The translations under genes and the position numbers were made by a program. From Streptomyces sp. CB01373 (GTDB taxonomy: Bacteria > Actinomycetota > Actinomycetes > Streptomycetales > Streptomycetaceae): a stretch of 64,000 nt of DNA. The stretch is from NCBI RefSeq assembly GCF_002803075.1, contig NZ_NNBK01000008.1:247538-311537 (forward strand). Reading direction: 5' to 3'. Numbering within the stretch: the stretch's first letter is position 1; each line of letters opens with the position of its first letter. The notes under the pieces are model-generated. The model ran no database searches and had not been told where the DNA came from. It was given only the letters and a program-made list of their open reading frames with translations. This document shows, piece after piece, positions 1 to 9,293 of this stretch.

Positions 1-357
1 GCGGCGCCACAGCATGAACTGCTCCTCGCCGAACTCCTGAAGGGTCTGGGCCTTGTCCTTGCCCTGGAGGGCACCGTAGTGGCGCTCGTTCAGGCGCCAG
101 GAGCGGTGGACCGGGATCCAGTGGCGGTCGGCGGCCTCCAGCGCGAGCTGGGCCGTGCGGATCGCGCGCTTCTGGACGGAGGTGTGGACCACGTCGGGCA
201 GCAGGCCGGCGTCCTTCAGCAGCTCACCGCCGCGGACCGCCTCCTTCTCGCCCTTCTCGTTGAGGTTGACGTCCACCCAGCCGGTGAACAGGTTCTTCGC
301 GTTCCACTCGCTCTCGCCGTGGCGGAGCAGGATCAGCTTGTACGGTGCGTCGGCCAT
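1..357 (-). CDS. gpmA: Phosphoglycerate mutase (2,3-BPG-dependent), 3' part beyond the window
   Basis: Glycolytic enzyme interconverting 3- and 2-phosphoglycerate in the cytosol. The 119 visible residues are the N-terminal half of a family of about 250 residues. RHGESEWN at residues 12-19 holds the phospho-accepting His13, followed by FTGWVDVNL and an RAIRTAQ segment that is typical of histidine-phosphatase-fold mutases. The ATG is at 357-355. The gene continues off the left edge, so the second catalytic His and the C-terminus cannot be seen. Nothing in the visible part looks damaged. Confidence 0.95.
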   Translation of the reverse strand, partial: MADAPYKLILLRHGESEWNAKNLFTGWVDVNLNEKGEKEAVRGGELLKDAGLLPDVVHTSVQKRAIRTAQLALEAADRHWIPVHRSWRLNERHYGALQGKDKAQTLQEFGEEQFMLWRR

Positions 358-543
358 GCCTCAGAGCGTAATCCACGCATTCGGGCCCCTGCCCCGGCGC
401 CCAGCAGGCGGACGGCAGCCCCCGGCGCAGCCCCGACAGTTGACGGCTTCTGTTAATCGAGTGGTCCTGCACGGCCGCCGCCACGTAAGTTGTGCTCGCC
501 GCTTCAGCCGCTTACATCCGCGTACATCCCCGGGGGGTCGTCC

Positions 544-1806
544 ATGTCCGTCGCCAGTCTCAGACGCGCCGCCCGCGAGACCGTCTCCGGGCTCCCCCGA
601 GAGTTCTGGTGGCTGTGGACCAGCACCCTCGTCAACCGGCTCGGCGCCTTCGTCGCCACGTTCATGGCGCTGTACCTGACCCTGGACCGCGGCTACTCCG
701 CCTCGTACGCCGGTCTGGTCGCCGCGCTGCACGGGCTCGGCGGGGTCGTCTCCTCGCTCGCCGGGGGCGTGATGGCCGACCGGCTGGGACGGCGGCCGAC
801 CCTGCTCGTCGCCCAGTCCGCCACCGCCGTGTCCGTCGCGGCGCTCGGGTTCGTCCGGGACCCCGTCGCCATCGCCGCCGTCGCCTTCCTGGTCGGCATG
901 GCCAGCAACGCCTCCCGGCCCGCCGTGCAGGCGATGATGGCCGACATCGTGCGGCCCGAGGACCGGGTCCGCGCCTTCTCCCTCAACTACTGGGCCGTCA
1001 ACCTCGGCTTCGCCATCTCCTCCATGGCGGCCGGCTTCATCGCCGAGTACAGCTATCTCGCCGGCTTCCTGATCGAGGCCGCGATGACGATGGCCTGCGC
1101 GATCGTCGTCTTCCTGAAGCTGCCCGAGTCCCGGCCGGTTCCGGACGCGCACGCGAGCCACGACGGCGGCGACCCCGTCCGGCTGTGGACCGTCCTGCGG
1201 GACGGGCGGTTCATGGGCGTCGTCGGAACGTCCTTCCTGATCGCGGTCGTCTTCCAACAGGGGTCGGTCGGGCTGCCGATCGCCATGGGCCGGGCCGGCT
1301 TCACGCCCGCCGACTACGGCACGGCCCTTGCCGTCAACGGGTTCCTGATCGTCGCCCTGCAGATCCCGGTCACCCGTTTCATCGAGCACCGGGACCCCGG
1401 ACGGCTGCTGATCGTCTCCGCGCTCCTCGCCGGGTACGGCTTCGGGCTCACGGCGTTCGCCGGCTCGGTGGGTGTGTTCGCGCTCACGGTGTGCGTGTGG
1501 ACGCTCGGCGAGATGATCAACGCGCCCACCCAGACCGGGCTGGTCGTCCGGCTCTCCCCGGCGCACGGGCGCGGGCGCTACCAGGGCGTCTACACCCTGT
1601 CCTGGTCGGTGGCCGCCCTGGTCGCGCCCCTGATGTCCGGCACCGTCATCGACCGGTTCGGCGCCGAGTTGCTGTGGGGCATGTGCGCGGCCGTCGGCAC
1701 GGCCGCCGCCCTCGGCTACTGGGCCCTGATGCGCCACCTGCCGAAGGCCGGGCCGGCCGTCGTGGAATCCCGCGCCGAGCCCCGTACCGAGGTCGGCACC
1801 GCGTGA
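544..1806 (+). CDS. Major facilitator superfamily transporter (drug exporter-like)
   Basis: A 420-residue integral membrane protein with the pattern of about 12 hydrophobic helices expected of MFS carriers. The loop between helices 2 and 3 has the motif-A signature (GGVMADRLGRRP at roughly residues 75-86). An NRLGAF stretch lies in helix 1. It probably exports small molecules with proton antiport; the substrate cannot be read from sequence. I chose the ATG at 544, which follows a G-rich stretch, over an in-frame GTG at 490. It stands alone, divergent from gpmA, which supplies no functional clue. Confidence 0.88.
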   Translation: MSVASLRRAARETVSGLPREFWWLWTSTLVNRLGAFVATFMALYLTLDRGYSASYAGLVAALHGLGGVVSSLAGGVMADRLGRRPTLLVAQSATAVSVAALGFVRDPVAIAAVAFLVGMASNASRPAVQAMMADIVRPEDRVRAFSLNYWAVNLGFAISSMAAGFIAEYSYLAGFLIEAAMTMACAIVVFLKLPESRPVPDAHASHDGGDPVRLWTVLRDGRFMGVVGTSFLIAVVFQQGSVGLPIAMGRAGFTPADYGTALAVNGFLIVALQIPVTRFIEHRDPGRLLIVSALLAGYGFGLTAFAGSVGVFALTVCVWTLGEMINAPTQTGLVVRLSPAHGRGRYQGVYTLSWSVAALVAPLMSGTVIDRFGAELLWGMCAAVGTAAALGYWALMRHLPKAGPAVVESRAEPRTEVGTA

Positions 1807-1939
1807 GGCGGGCGGAGTAGTCACCAGCCGGAGGCGGCACTCGGCGGCGGCGTCACCACGGACGCCTCCGCCCAGTGCCGCCTCCGCACCACGGACGCCT
1901 CCGCACCACGGATACCTCCGCTCTACGGATACCTCCGCT

Positions 1940-2368
1940 CTACGGGTGCATCCGCGCGCCCTTCAGCACCTTGTCCACCGCGTTGCGCGGGCCGTACACC
2001 GCGAGCCCCACGAGATCCAGCTCGGCGGTCGGCACGGCCCGGACCGCGGCCCGGTTGTCGCGGTCGTTGCCCGTGGTGAACAGGTCGGAGGTGAAGACCG
2101 CGCACGGCAGGGACCGGGACAGGGCCCGCCCGTGCGCCGCCGTAAGCGTCTCCTTGGTGCCCTGGAAGACCAGCACCGGCTGGCGGAACATAGGCAGGTA
2201 GGGCACCTCGCCGGCGTCCTCGTACGGCTCCCCGATCACCTCGGGGACCGTCGTGCCGAGGCCGCTGACCAGGAACGCGGTGACGTTCAGGCGCTGCCAG
2301 GGCTCCAGGTCCTCCCGCAGCAGGACGGCGATCTTGGTGTCGAAGCGGATGGGCTGCTCGTCGTTCAT
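1940..2368 (-). CDS. DUF2000 family protein
   Basis: A 142-residue cytosolic protein with the DUF2000 layout: an N-terminal FDTKIAVLLREDLEPWQRLN segment, a central LPMFRQPVLVF strand and a C-terminal LDLVGLAVYGPRNAVDKVLKG helix. Members resemble small hydrolase/Pth2-like folds, but no activity is established to my knowledge. The ATG at 2368 is 49 bp from the divergent AraC-type regulator start at 2418. In many actinobacteria a DUF2000 gene is paired with such a regulator, so the regulator likely controls this gene. Confidence 0.8.
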   Translation of the reverse strand: MNDEQPIRFDTKIAVLLREDLEPWQRLNVTAFLVSGLGTTVPEVIGEPYEDAGEVPYLPMFRQPVLVFQGTKETLTAAHGRALSRSLPCAVFTSDLFTTGNDRDNRAAVRAVPTAELDLVGLAVYGPRNAVDKVLKGARMHP

Positions 2369-2417
2369 GGAGGGAGACTCCCGAACTCCGTCCCGCGTCG
2401 TCTTGTACGTTCTTTGC

Positions 2418-3233
2418 ATGGCCCCGCAGCGGAACGTCTCCGCCTGGCGCCCGCGTGTCCCGGGCGTCGTGGAGGTGTTCCACGCGCACTTCACCGAGTA
2501 CGCCTACCCGATGCACGTGCACGAGGCGTGGACGCTGCTGATCGTGGACGACGGCGCCGTACGGTACGACCTGGACCGGCACGAGCACGGCACGCCGCAC
2601 GACACCGTGTCCCTGCTGCCGCCGCACGTCCCGCACAACGGCTCGCCCGTCGGCCCGCGCGGCTTCCGCAAGCGGGTGCTGTACCTGGACACGTCCCACC
2701 TGGGCGACGAGCTCATCGGGGCGGCCGTGGACGGGCCGGACCTGCGTGATCCGGTGCTGCGGCGGCGGGTCGGGCAGGTGCACACCGCGCTCACGCTGCC
2801 CGGTGACGAGCTGGAGGCGGAGAGCCGGCTGACGCTCATCGGCGAACGGCTGCGCGCGCATCTGCGGCCACGGCTCGCTGTCGCGGCCCCGCGCCGCGAC
2901 CCCGCCCTCGCCCGCCGGGTGCGCGAACTGATCGACGAGCGGCTGCCACAGGGTGTCACCCTCGACGAGGCGTCGGCTCTGGTGCAGGCCCATCCCGCCC
3001 ATTTGGTACGGGCGTTCAGCGGTGCCTACGGCATCGCTCCGCACCAGTACCTGATGTCCCGCCGGGTGGACCGCGCCCGCCGGCTGCTGCTGGCCGGGCG
3101 GAAGCCGGCCGAGGTGGCCGCCGAGACCGGCTTCTACGACCAGGCCCATCTCACCCGGCACTTCAGGAGACTCGTGGGGGTGACTCCGGGGCGCTACGGC
3201 CGCGGGACCTCGCGCGGCAGGCCCGGGACGTGA
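2418..3233 (+). CDS. AraC family transcriptional regulator
   Basis: A 271-residue DNA-binding protein. An N-terminal cupin-like sensor domain (about residues 15-110, with HVHEAWTL and LLPPHVPHNG metal/ligand-type segments) is followed by a C-terminal double helix-turn-helix (about 160-260, ending in AAETGFYDQAHLTRHFRRLVG, the classical AraC signature). The ATG at 2418 is preferred because upstream in-frame codons overlap the divergent DUF2000 gene. It probably regulates that neighbour and itself from the 49-bp shared promoter region; its ligand is unknown. Confidence 0.88.
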   Translation: MAPQRNVSAWRPRVPGVVEVFHAHFTEYAYPMHVHEAWTLLIVDDGAVRYDLDRHEHGTPHDTVSLLPPHVPHNGSPVGPRGFRKRVLYLDTSHLGDELIGAAVDGPDLRDPVLRRRVGQVHTALTLPGDELEAESRLTLIGERLRAHLRPRLAVAAPRRDPALARRVRELIDERLPQGVTLDEASALVQAHPAHLVRAFSGAYGIAPHQYLMSRRVDRARRLLLAGRKPAEVAAETGFYDQAHLTRHFRRLVGVTPGRYGRGTSRGRPGT

Positions 3234-3246
3234 GGCCCGGTGGGCG

Positions 3247-3774
3247 TCAGCCGGCCGGACGCCGGGTCAGGTGTGCGAACGCCTCCAGGTTGCGGGTCGA
3301 TTCGCCGCGCGAGACGCGCCAGGCGTACTCGCGGCGGATCGCCGAGGCGAAGCCGAGTTCCAGCAGGGTGTTGAAGCTGCCGTCGGCCGCCTCCAGAACC
3401 TGCCCGAGCAGCCGGTCGACCTCGTCGGCGGTCACCGCGGCCAGCGGCAGCCGGCCGGCGACGTAGACGTCGCCGAGCTGGTCGACGGCGTAACTCACGC
3501 CGTACAGCTTGAGGTTGCGCTCCAGCAGCCAGCGATGGACGGCGGACTCGTTCTCGTCGGGGTGGCGGATGACGAAGGCGTTCAGGGACAGCGAGTGCCG
3601 GCCGACGATCATCGACAGAGTGGTCGACAGCTTGCGGATGCCGGGAAGCTTCACAACGTAGGTGCCGGACCGCGGGCTCTCCCACTCCAGTTCGGCGCCC
3701 TTGAGCACGTCCTCGACGACCCGCGTCGCCCGTTGCTGCTCCGCCTCACCCGTGGCACCCGTGGCGCTACCCAT
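3247..3774 (-). CDS. YbjN domain-containing protein
   Basis: A 175-residue cytosolic protein of the YbjN family (type III secretion chaperone-like fold): an alpha-helical N-terminus, a strand-rich core ([32 protein letters not shown]) and a helical C-terminus. No catalytic residues are evident. Its ATG (3774) overlaps the last 8 bases of mshA, so it is almost certainly cotranscribed and translationally coupled with mycothiol biosynthesis. A chaperone or regulatory role beside MshA is an inference from position only. Confidence 0.82.
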   Translation of the reverse strand: MGSATGATGEAEQQRATRVVEDVLKGAELEWESPRSGTYVVKLPGIRKLSTTLSMIVGRHSLSLNAFVIRHPDENESAVHRWLLERNLKLYGVSYAVDQLGDVYVAGRLPLAAVTADEVDRLLGQVLEAADGSFNTLLELGFASAIRREYAWRVSRGESTRNLEAFAHLTRRPAG

Positions 3775-5104
3775 GGGGCGAGCGTACGCGACGCCGGTGG
3801 GCCTGCAACGCGGCCGTGTACACGTCGGCCGTGGCCGCCGCCGACGCGTCCCAGCCGAAGAACCGCGCGTGCCGGGCGGCGGCGGCGCCCATCCGGTCGG
3901 CGAGGTGCGGGGTGTCGGCGAAGCGGCTCAGCATGTGCGCGTAGTCGGCCGGGTCGTGGCCCTGGACCAGGAATCCGGTCTCGCCGTCCCGTACGGCCAC
4001 CGGCAGCCCGCCGACCGAGGCGGCGAGGACCGGGGTGCCGGTGGCCTGCGCCTCTATCGCGACGAGGCCGAAGGACTCGCTGTAGGAGGGCATGACCAGG
4101 ACGGACGCGGCCCGGAACCAGTCGGCCAGCCGGTCCTGCCCGACCGGCGGGCAGAACCGTACGACGTCGGCGATGCCGAGCCGGGCGGCCAGTTTCTGCA
4201 GCCCCTCCGGCTTGGCGAGGCCGCTGCCGCTCGGGCCGCCGACGACGGGCACGACGATGCGGGAGCGCAGCTCGGGCCGCCGGTCGAGGAGGACGCCCAC
4301 GGCCCTCAGCAGCACGTCGGGGGCCTTGAGCGGCTGTATACGCCCGGCGAACAGCGGGATCAGGGCGTCCTGCGGCAGGCCGAGGCGGGCGCGGGCGGCG
4401 GCGCGGCCGTCGCCGGGGCGGAAGCGGGTGAGGTTCACGCCGGGGTGCACGACGGCGACCTTGGCGGGGTCGGCGCTGTAGTGCCGTACGAGTTCGCCCG
4501 CCTCCTCGTCGGTGTTGGCGATCAGCCGGTCGGCGGCGGTGACGATCTGGGTCTCGCCGATGACGCGGGCGGCGGGCTCGGGGGTGTCGCCCATGGCCAG
4601 GCTGGCGTTCTTGACCTTGGCCATGGTGTGCATGGCGTGCACCAGGGGGACGCCCCAGCGCTGGGCGGCGAGCCAGCCGACGTGGCCGGAGAGCCAGTAG
4701 TGGGAGTGGACGAGGTCGTAGTGACCGGGGCGTTGGCCGGCCCAGGCCTGCATCACACCGTGCGTGAAGGCGCAGAGCTGGGCGGGCAGTTCCTCCTTGG
4801 CCAGGCCCTCGTAGGGGCCGGCGTCGACGTGCCGGACGAGGACGCCCGGGGAGAGTTCGACGGCGGGCGGCAGGTCCCCCGCGGTGGCCCTGGTGAAGAC
4901 CTCGACCTCGACGCCCTGGGCGGCCAGCCGCTGGGCCAGCTCCACGATGTAGACGTTCATGCCGCCGGCGTCGCCCGTGCCGGGCTGGTGGAGCGGTGAG
5001 GTGTGCACGGAGAGCATGGCGACGCGCCGGGGCCGACGGTGCAGCCGCAGCCGCGTGGGGGCTGTCGGGGAACGACGCCCGAGCCTGCTGACGTACTGGC
5101 TCAC
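3767..5104 (-). CDS. mshA: D-inositol-3-phosphate glycosyltransferase (mycothiol biosynthesis)
   Basis: First enzyme of mycothiol synthesis: it transfers GlcNAc from UDP-GlcNAc to 1L-myo-inositol-1-phosphate. It has 445 residues with a GT4 GT-B fold. The N-terminal acceptor domain has [20 protein letters not shown]; the C-terminal nucleotide-sugar domain has [11 protein letters not shown] and the E-x7-E motif in [11 protein letters not shown]. The GTG at 5104 is chosen because a GAGGAGG ribosome site lies about 7 bases upstream. It overlaps the downstream YbjN-like gene by 8 bases. A sigma-R type promoter is visible at 5160-5187. Confidence 0.95.
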   Translation of the reverse strand: MSQYVSRLGRRSPTAPTRLRLHRRPRRVAMLSVHTSPLHQPGTGDAGGMNVYIVELAQRLAAQGVEVEVFTRATAGDLPPAVELSPGVLVRHVDAGPYEGLAKEELPAQLCAFTHGVMQAWAGQRPGHYDLVHSHYWLSGHVGWLAAQRWGVPLVHAMHTMAKVKNASLAMGDTPEPAARVIGETQIVTAADRLIANTDEEAGELVRHYSADPAKVAVVHPGVNLTRFRPGDGRAAARARLGLPQDALIPLFAGRIQPLKAPDVLLRAVGVLLDRRPELRSRIVVPVVGGPSGSGLAKPEGLQKLAARLGIADVVRFCPPVGQDRLADWFRAASVLVMPSYSESFGLVAIEAQATGTPVLAASVGGLPVAVRDGETGFLVQGHDPADYAHMLSRFADTPHLADRMGAAAARHARFFGWDASAAATADVYTAALQAHRRRVRSPHG

Positions 5105-5418
5105 GTGGCGTTCCTCCTCGTTGCGGGCATGCCGAGGGCGCCGAGCGCCCTCCAAGACCCAACGCCGGAGGCCCCGACTCCATTTCCACACCCGGTTCCT
5201 TTACTCAATCATTACCGACTCTCGCTCAACCGTTCGACCCCGGTGGGCGTGCCGCCCGGGCGCGACCGGCACGCGACGGACTGCGGGTACCGCAAAAGCA
5301 CGGCGCGACGCACGCGCACGCGCACGCGACGTGATGGAACGGCCGCGGCACGGGCCCGCGAGGGAGGGGGTGGTACGTCCGTGCCATGGGGGCCGAGGGG
5401 CGCCATACCCTCGTATGC
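5105..5418. other. Intergenic region mshA / methyltransferase (divergent promoters)
   Basis: These 314 bases separate the two divergent starts. They hold the sigma-R type promoter for mshA, an alternating purine-pyrimidine stretch rich in ACGCGC around 5310-5330, and a purine-rich GAGGGAGGGGGTGG stretch near 5360. I see no small ORF with a convincing ribosome site and no RNA gene. Confidence 0.5.
5160..5187 (-). promoter_or_regulatory. Probable sigma-R (thiol-oxidative stress) promoter of mshA
   Basis: On the minus strand GGAAAT (5187-5182) and GTTG (5163-5160) are separated by exactly 18 bases. This matches the streptomycete sigma-R consensus GGGAAT-N18-GTTG with one mismatch. It lies 56-83 bp upstream of the mshA start. 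Mycothiol genes are known members of the sigma-R regulon, which fits. The assignment is by consensus only. Confidence 0.7.
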
Positions 5419-6267
5419 ATGACATCCCTCGCAGCGCCCCTCCCCCACTCTCGGCTTCGCTCGAGAGTGGGGACCCCCGTCGTGGGAACGGTGACGCGCG
5501 GGACGACCAACCCCAACCGGCTCCGCCGCATGGACCGCTGGATCGCGGCCGTGCACGGCGCCGAACTGCGCCGCGCCGCCGATCCGGTGGCGGTCGACCT
5601 CGGCTACGGCGCCGCCCCCTGGACGGCGGTCGAGCTGCTGACCCGGCTGCGCACCGCCGCTCCACGCGCGCGCGTGGTCGGCGTCGAGATCGAACCGGCC
5701 CGGGTCACGGCCGCCAAGCCGTACGAGCGCGAAGGACTCGTCTTCCGGCACGGCGGCTTCGAGGTTCCCGTCCCGCGGCGCCCCCACCTCATCCGCGCGG
5801 CGAACGTGCTGCGGCAGTACGACGAGGGAGATGTCGCCGCCGTCTGGGAGCGACTGCGCGCGCGGCTCGCCCCGGCGGACGGGCACTCGCGCGGAGGGCT
5901 GCTGGTCGAGGGCACCTGCGACGAGATCGGCCGCCGGCACGTCTGGGTCGCGCTCGGTCCCGAGGGCCCCCGCACGGTGACCTTCGCCACCCGGCTCGGC
6001 TCTCTGGACCGACCGTCCGACCTGGCTGAACGCCTCCCGAAGGCACTCATCCACCGCAATGTCCGGGGCGAGCCGGTGCACGCCTTCCTGCGCGATTTCG
6101 ACCGCGCCTGGGCGAGCGCGGCGCCGTACGCCTCCTACGGCGCCCGGCAGCGCTGGATCCGCTCGGTGCGCGACCTGGCGGCCGACTGGCCGGTGACGGA
6201 CGGTCCGACGCGGTGGCGGCAGGGCGAAGTGACGATCGACTGGCGGGCGTTGGCGCCGCGGAACTGA
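5419..6267 (+). CDS. Class I SAM-dependent methyltransferase-like protein
   Basis: A 282-residue cytosolic protein. VDLGYGAAPWTAVELL (about residues 54-70) resembles SAM-binding motif I, with an unusual LGYGAAPW instead of the D-x-G-x-G-x-G core. VVGVEIEPARV looks like motif II, with an acidic residue for the ribose. The substrate is unknown. The ATG at 5419 is preferred to an earlier in-frame codon at 5386. The first 20 codons contain an inverted repeat (5443-5472) that also occurs in intergenic DNA of streptomycetes, so the true start could lie downstream of it. Confidence 0.72.
   Translation: MTSLAAPLPHSRLRSRVGTPVVGTVTRGTTNPNRLRRMDRWIAAVHGAELRRAADPVAVDLGYGAAPWTAVELLTRLRTAAPRARVVGVEIEPARVTAAKPYEREGLVFRHGGFEVPVPRRPHLIRAANVLRQYDEGDVAAVWERLRARLAPADGHSRGGLLVEGTCDEIGRRHVWVALGPEGPRTVTFATRLGSLDRPSDLAERLPKALIHRNVRGEPVHAFLRDFDRAWASAAPYASYGARQRWIRSVRDLAADWPVTDGPTRWRQGEVTIDWRALAPRN
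5443..5472. repeat. GC-rich inverted repeat inside the start of the methyltransferase gene
   Basis: The arms CCCCACTCTCG (5443-5453) and CGAGAGTGGGG (5462-5472) are perfect complements around an 8-base loop. I recall closely similar CCCC-ACTCTCGGCTTCGCTCGAG-type hairpins scattered through Streptomyces genomes. Here it sits within the predicted N-terminal codons, which is unusual for an element normally found between genes. Confidence 0.65.
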
Positions 6268-6468
6268 CCGGCCGACCAGCCGCGCGGCGGCCGGACGACC
6301 GCCCGCGCAACCACCGTGACCTGCGGGGAACGATCTTTGCGGGTCGTTCGTCACACAGACGGGGAGATCGCCGGGAGATCGCCACACCTCTGTCGCTTTG
6401 CGCCGAGTCGTGGCACGATCACCCGAGCGTCTGCATGTTACTGACGGTTAACCAGCTGGGGGGCGAGT

Positions 6469-7587
6469 ATGGGACGGGGCAGGCACAGCGTGCTCGCGGC
6501 GGCCGTGACCGTGGTCTGCGCGGTCACGCTGCTGGGAGCACCGGGCACCGCTTTCGCGCGCGCGCTGCCGGACCCGGCGCCGCCCGCCGCACCCGCTTCC
6601 TCGTCCGCGCCCTCGCCTTCGTCCCCGCCCTCCGTCACGCTCCCGCCGGACCAGGACCTCGAAGCCGTCCGCGCCGAGCTGGACGAGCTCTACCACGACG
6701 CGGCCGTCGCCACCGACGCCTACAACCTGGCCGACGAGAAGGCGAAGAAGCAGTCCGCCGAGATCACGGACCTGAACGGGAAGATCGCCGACGAACAGCG
6801 GAAACTCGACGGTCTGAAGGAACGCGCCGGCGCCGCGGCCAGCGCCCAGTACCGCACGGGTGGCCTGCCTCCGGAGGTCCAGCTGATGCTGGGCAACGAC
6901 CCGCAGGACTTCTTCGACGGGGCAGGCCGGTTGCTCCAGAGCCAGCGGGCGACCAAGAACCTGATCGAGGAAACCACCCGCGCCCAGCAGGACTTGGAGC
7001 TGTACGCGGGCGATGCCGCCGACCACTTGCGGGAGCTGGAGGCGGGCCGCAAGGCCAAGGCCGCCGCGAAGAAGCGGATCAAGCAGCGGATCAAGGAGGC
7101 CGAGCAGCTCGAGGCAAAGCTGGAGAAGCGGCAGCGCGAGCGCCTCGCCGAACTGGAGCGGCAGGCCGCCGATCAGGCGCAGTCGGCCTGGCTGAGCACC
7201 GGGATCCTCGACGAACTCAAGGGCAGGGCGTCCGCGTCGGGCAGGAAGGCGGTCGAGTTCGCCACGGCCCAGCTCGGCAAGCCGTACCAGTGGGGCGCCG
7301 TGGGTCCCCGCACGTACGACTGCTCGGGGCTCACCTCCCAGGCCTGGGCGGCGGCCGGCCACCCGGTCCCGCGCACCTCCCAGCAGCAGTGGCAGCAACT
7401 CGAGCGCGTGGACATCAAGGACATGCGGCCCGGCGATCTGATCATCTACTTCGATGACGCCAGCCATGTCGGGATGTACGTCGGCGACGGCACGATCGTC
7501 CACGCACCGCGCCCGGGGCGCACGGTGACGCTGGCCGGGGCGGGCTCGATGCCGATCCTGGGCGTCGTACGGCCCACCACGGACTAG
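6469..7587 (+). CDS. Secreted NlpC/P60 peptidoglycan hydrolase with coiled-coil domain
   Basis: A 372-residue exported cell-wall hydrolase expected to cleave gamma-D-Glu-diaminopimelate type stem-peptide bonds. It starts with a signal peptide (about 1-31, cleavage near AFA-RA), then a Pro/Ser/Ala-rich linker. A long charged coiled coil follows (about 65-240, QIAD/EAKK/KRQRERLAEL-type), then a C-terminal NlpC/P60 domain. Catalytic Cys285 lies in YDCSGLTSQAW and His333 in SHVGMYVGDG. A GGGGGGCGAG ribosome site precedes the ATG. The coiled coil resembles self-inhibitory RipA-type regions. I see no ydaO riboswitch upstream. Confidence 0.92.
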   Translation: MGRGRHSVLAAAVTVVCAVTLLGAPGTAFARALPDPAPPAAPASSSAPSPSSPPSVTLPPDQDLEAVRAELDELYHDAAVATDAYNLADEKAKKQSAEITDLNGKIADEQRKLDGLKERAGAAASAQYRTGGLPPEVQLMLGNDPQDFFDGAGRLLQSQRATKNLIEETTRAQQDLELYAGDAADHLRELEAGRKAKAAAKKRIKQRIKEAEQLEAKLEKRQRERLAELERQAADQAQSAWLSTGILDELKGRASASGRKAVEFATAQLGKPYQWGAVGPRTYDCSGLTSQAWAAAGHPVPRTSQQQWQQLERVDIKDMRPGDLIIYFDDASHVGMYVGDGTIVHAPRPGRTVTLAGAGSMPILGVVRPTTD

Positions 7588-7928
7588 CCCCCACGGCGCG
7601 ACACCGACTGCGCCCCCAGGGCGGGACACGCACTGAGCCTCCACGGGCCGGACGCCCCTTTCCCCACTCCCCGGTGACCCCGGCCACGTGACCGATCGCA
7701 CCCCCGGCCGCCACCAAACTCACGGGGGACGTGACCTTCGTCATTCCGGCCCCGGCGGCGCCCTGTCCAACTCCGGTAGGGATCGCGGCATATGACAGGG
7801 GCGAAAGCCGGAGCGACGCGCCCCACACCATTCCCCCGCGGCGCCGACTACCGCTAATGTCCCCGTCGGCGGCCCGAGGTCCCTTGGTTACCGCCATGCC
7901 CTCGGGGGGAGGGAAGGAACCCAGGACA
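7588..7928. other. Intergenic region upstream of the receiver-PP2C gene
   Basis: About 340 bases of very GC-rich DNA. A possible -10 box TAATGT lies at 7855-7860 and a GGGGGGAGGGAAGGA purine tract at about 7903-7917 leads into the next gene. In-frame start codons occur upstream (7731, 7896), but codon use there does not look like conserved protein. I see no RNA gene or clear intrinsic terminator. Confidence 0.4.
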
Positions 7929-9257
7929 ATGCCCGTGCCCGTACCGCGGCAGAGGACGGTCCCGGCCGCGGAGTGCGACCAGGCACAGACCGCGTCCCAC
8001 GGCGACGGCACCTCCGCAGCGCAGGCCCCGCGTAAGGAACCAACGGTCGAGAAGGACAGCCGCGCCGCAACGCCGGCCAACACCACCCAGCTCACGCTGC
8101 TGCTGATCGAGGACGACCCGGTCGGCTCGCCGATGGTGCCCGAACTGCTCGACGCGTCCGGCAAGCCGATCCGCGTGCGCAGGGCCCGCAACCTCACCGA
8201 GGCCGAGCGGCTGCTCACCGACGACGTCCACTGCATCCTGCTCGACCTCGCGCTGCCCGCGCCCGGCCGGTCCGCGGGCGACGACGACGAGCTCGCCGTG
8301 CTCCGGCACATACTCGAACTCGCGCCCCGGCACGCCGTTCTCGCGCTCACCTCCTCCGGTGACGCCGAGCGCGCCGCCCAGGCGGTGCGGGTCGGCGCCC
8401 AGGACTACCTGTTCCGGGACGAGCTGGACGGGCGGCTGCTGAGCCGTGCGATCCGGTACGCGGTCGAGCGCAAGCGCTCCGACTCGGCCGAGCGCAGGCT
8501 CGCCGAGGGACGGCTGCGCGCGCAGGAGAACCGCCGGCTGGAGCGCGGCCTGCTGCCGACCCCCCTGCTGGACGGGTCCACGCTGCGCTTCGCCGCCCGC
8601 TACCGCCCCGGCCGCTCGCGCGCGCTGCTCGGCGGCGACTTCTACGACGCCGTCCGCACGCCCGACGGCACCGTGCACGCCATGATCGGCGACGTCTCCG
8701 GGCACGGCCCGGACGAGGCGGCGCTGGGTGTGGAGCTGCGTATCGCCTGGCGGGCGCTGACCCTGGCGGGGCTGTGCGGGGACGAGCTGCTGGGCACGCT
8801 CCAGCAGGTCCTTGAGCACGAGCGCTCCGACGACGAGATCTTCGCGACCCTGTGCGCGGTGGACATAGCGCCCGACGGGCGCCATGCGGGACTGTGCCTG
8901 GCCGGCCACCCGTCACCGCTGGTGATCACTCCTGGCCGGCCCGCCCGGCTGCTGCCGTACGAGAACAACGGCCCCGCCCTCGGTCTGCTGCCGGGCGCCC
9001 GCTGGCCCCGGATGCAGGTGCAGCTGGGCGCGGAGTGGAGCCTGATGCTCTACACCGACGGTCTGATCGAGGGCCGGATCGGGGAGGGCGGTGAGCGGCT
9101 GGGTCAGGACGGGATGGTCGATGTGGTCCGCCGCCAGCTCGACGAGGGTCTGCGTGGGGAGGGGCTGCTGCGGGCCACGGTGAACGAGGTGCGCGGGCTC
9201 AACGGCGGCGAACTCACCGACGATGTGGCCGTGGTCCTGCTGGACCGGGAGCCGTAG
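7929..9257 (+). CDS. Response-regulator receiver fused to PP2C/SpoIIE-type Ser/Thr phosphatase
   Basis: A 442-residue RsbU-like phosphatase that probably dephosphorylates an anti-sigma antagonist. The receiver domain (about 50-175) has LLLIEDDP and the phospho-acceptor Asp in CILLDLALP. The usual conserved Lys position reads FRDE, so signalling may be atypical. A short helical linker leads to the PP2C domain (about 200-440) with LGGDFYDAV, GDVSGHGPDEA, YTDGLIEGR and LTDDVAVVLL, which carry the metal-binding Asp residues. The ATG at 7929 follows a GGGAGGGAAGGA tract. It converges on a DUF2516 gene. Confidence 0.9.
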   Translation: MPVPVPRQRTVPAAECDQAQTASHGDGTSAAQAPRKEPTVEKDSRAATPANTTQLTLLLIEDDPVGSPMVPELLDASGKPIRVRRARNLTEAERLLTDDVHCILLDLALPAPGRSAGDDDELAVLRHILELAPRHAVLALTSSGDAERAAQAVRVGAQDYLFRDELDGRLLSRAIRYAVERKRSDSAERRLAEGRLRAQENRRLERGLLPTPLLDGSTLRFAARYRPGRSRALLGGDFYDAVRTPDGTVHAMIGDVSGHGPDEAALGVELRIAWRALTLAGLCGDELLGTLQQVLEHERSDDEIFATLCAVDIAPDGRHAGLCLAGHPSPLVITPGRPARLLPYENNGPALGLLPGARWPRMQVQLGAEWSLMLYTDGLIEGRIGEGGERLGQDGMVDVVRRQLDEGLRGEGLLRATVNEVRGLNGGELTDDVAVVLLDREP

Positions 9258-9293
9258 CCGACCGACGCCGCGGGCCGCCGTCGGCCCGGGGGT

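Noticed and set aside
361..1824. Long open frame on the minus strand opposite the MFS gene (487 codons).
   Set aside because: It is antisense to a clear membrane-transporter gene, has Gly/Arg/Asp-rich composition with no domain, and long antisense frames are expected at this GC content.
6268..6468. ydaO (c-di-AMP) riboswitch upstream of the NlpC/P60 gene.
   Set aside because: Such switches often precede streptomycete cell-wall hydrolases, but the conserved core sequences are not visible in this 200-bp leader.
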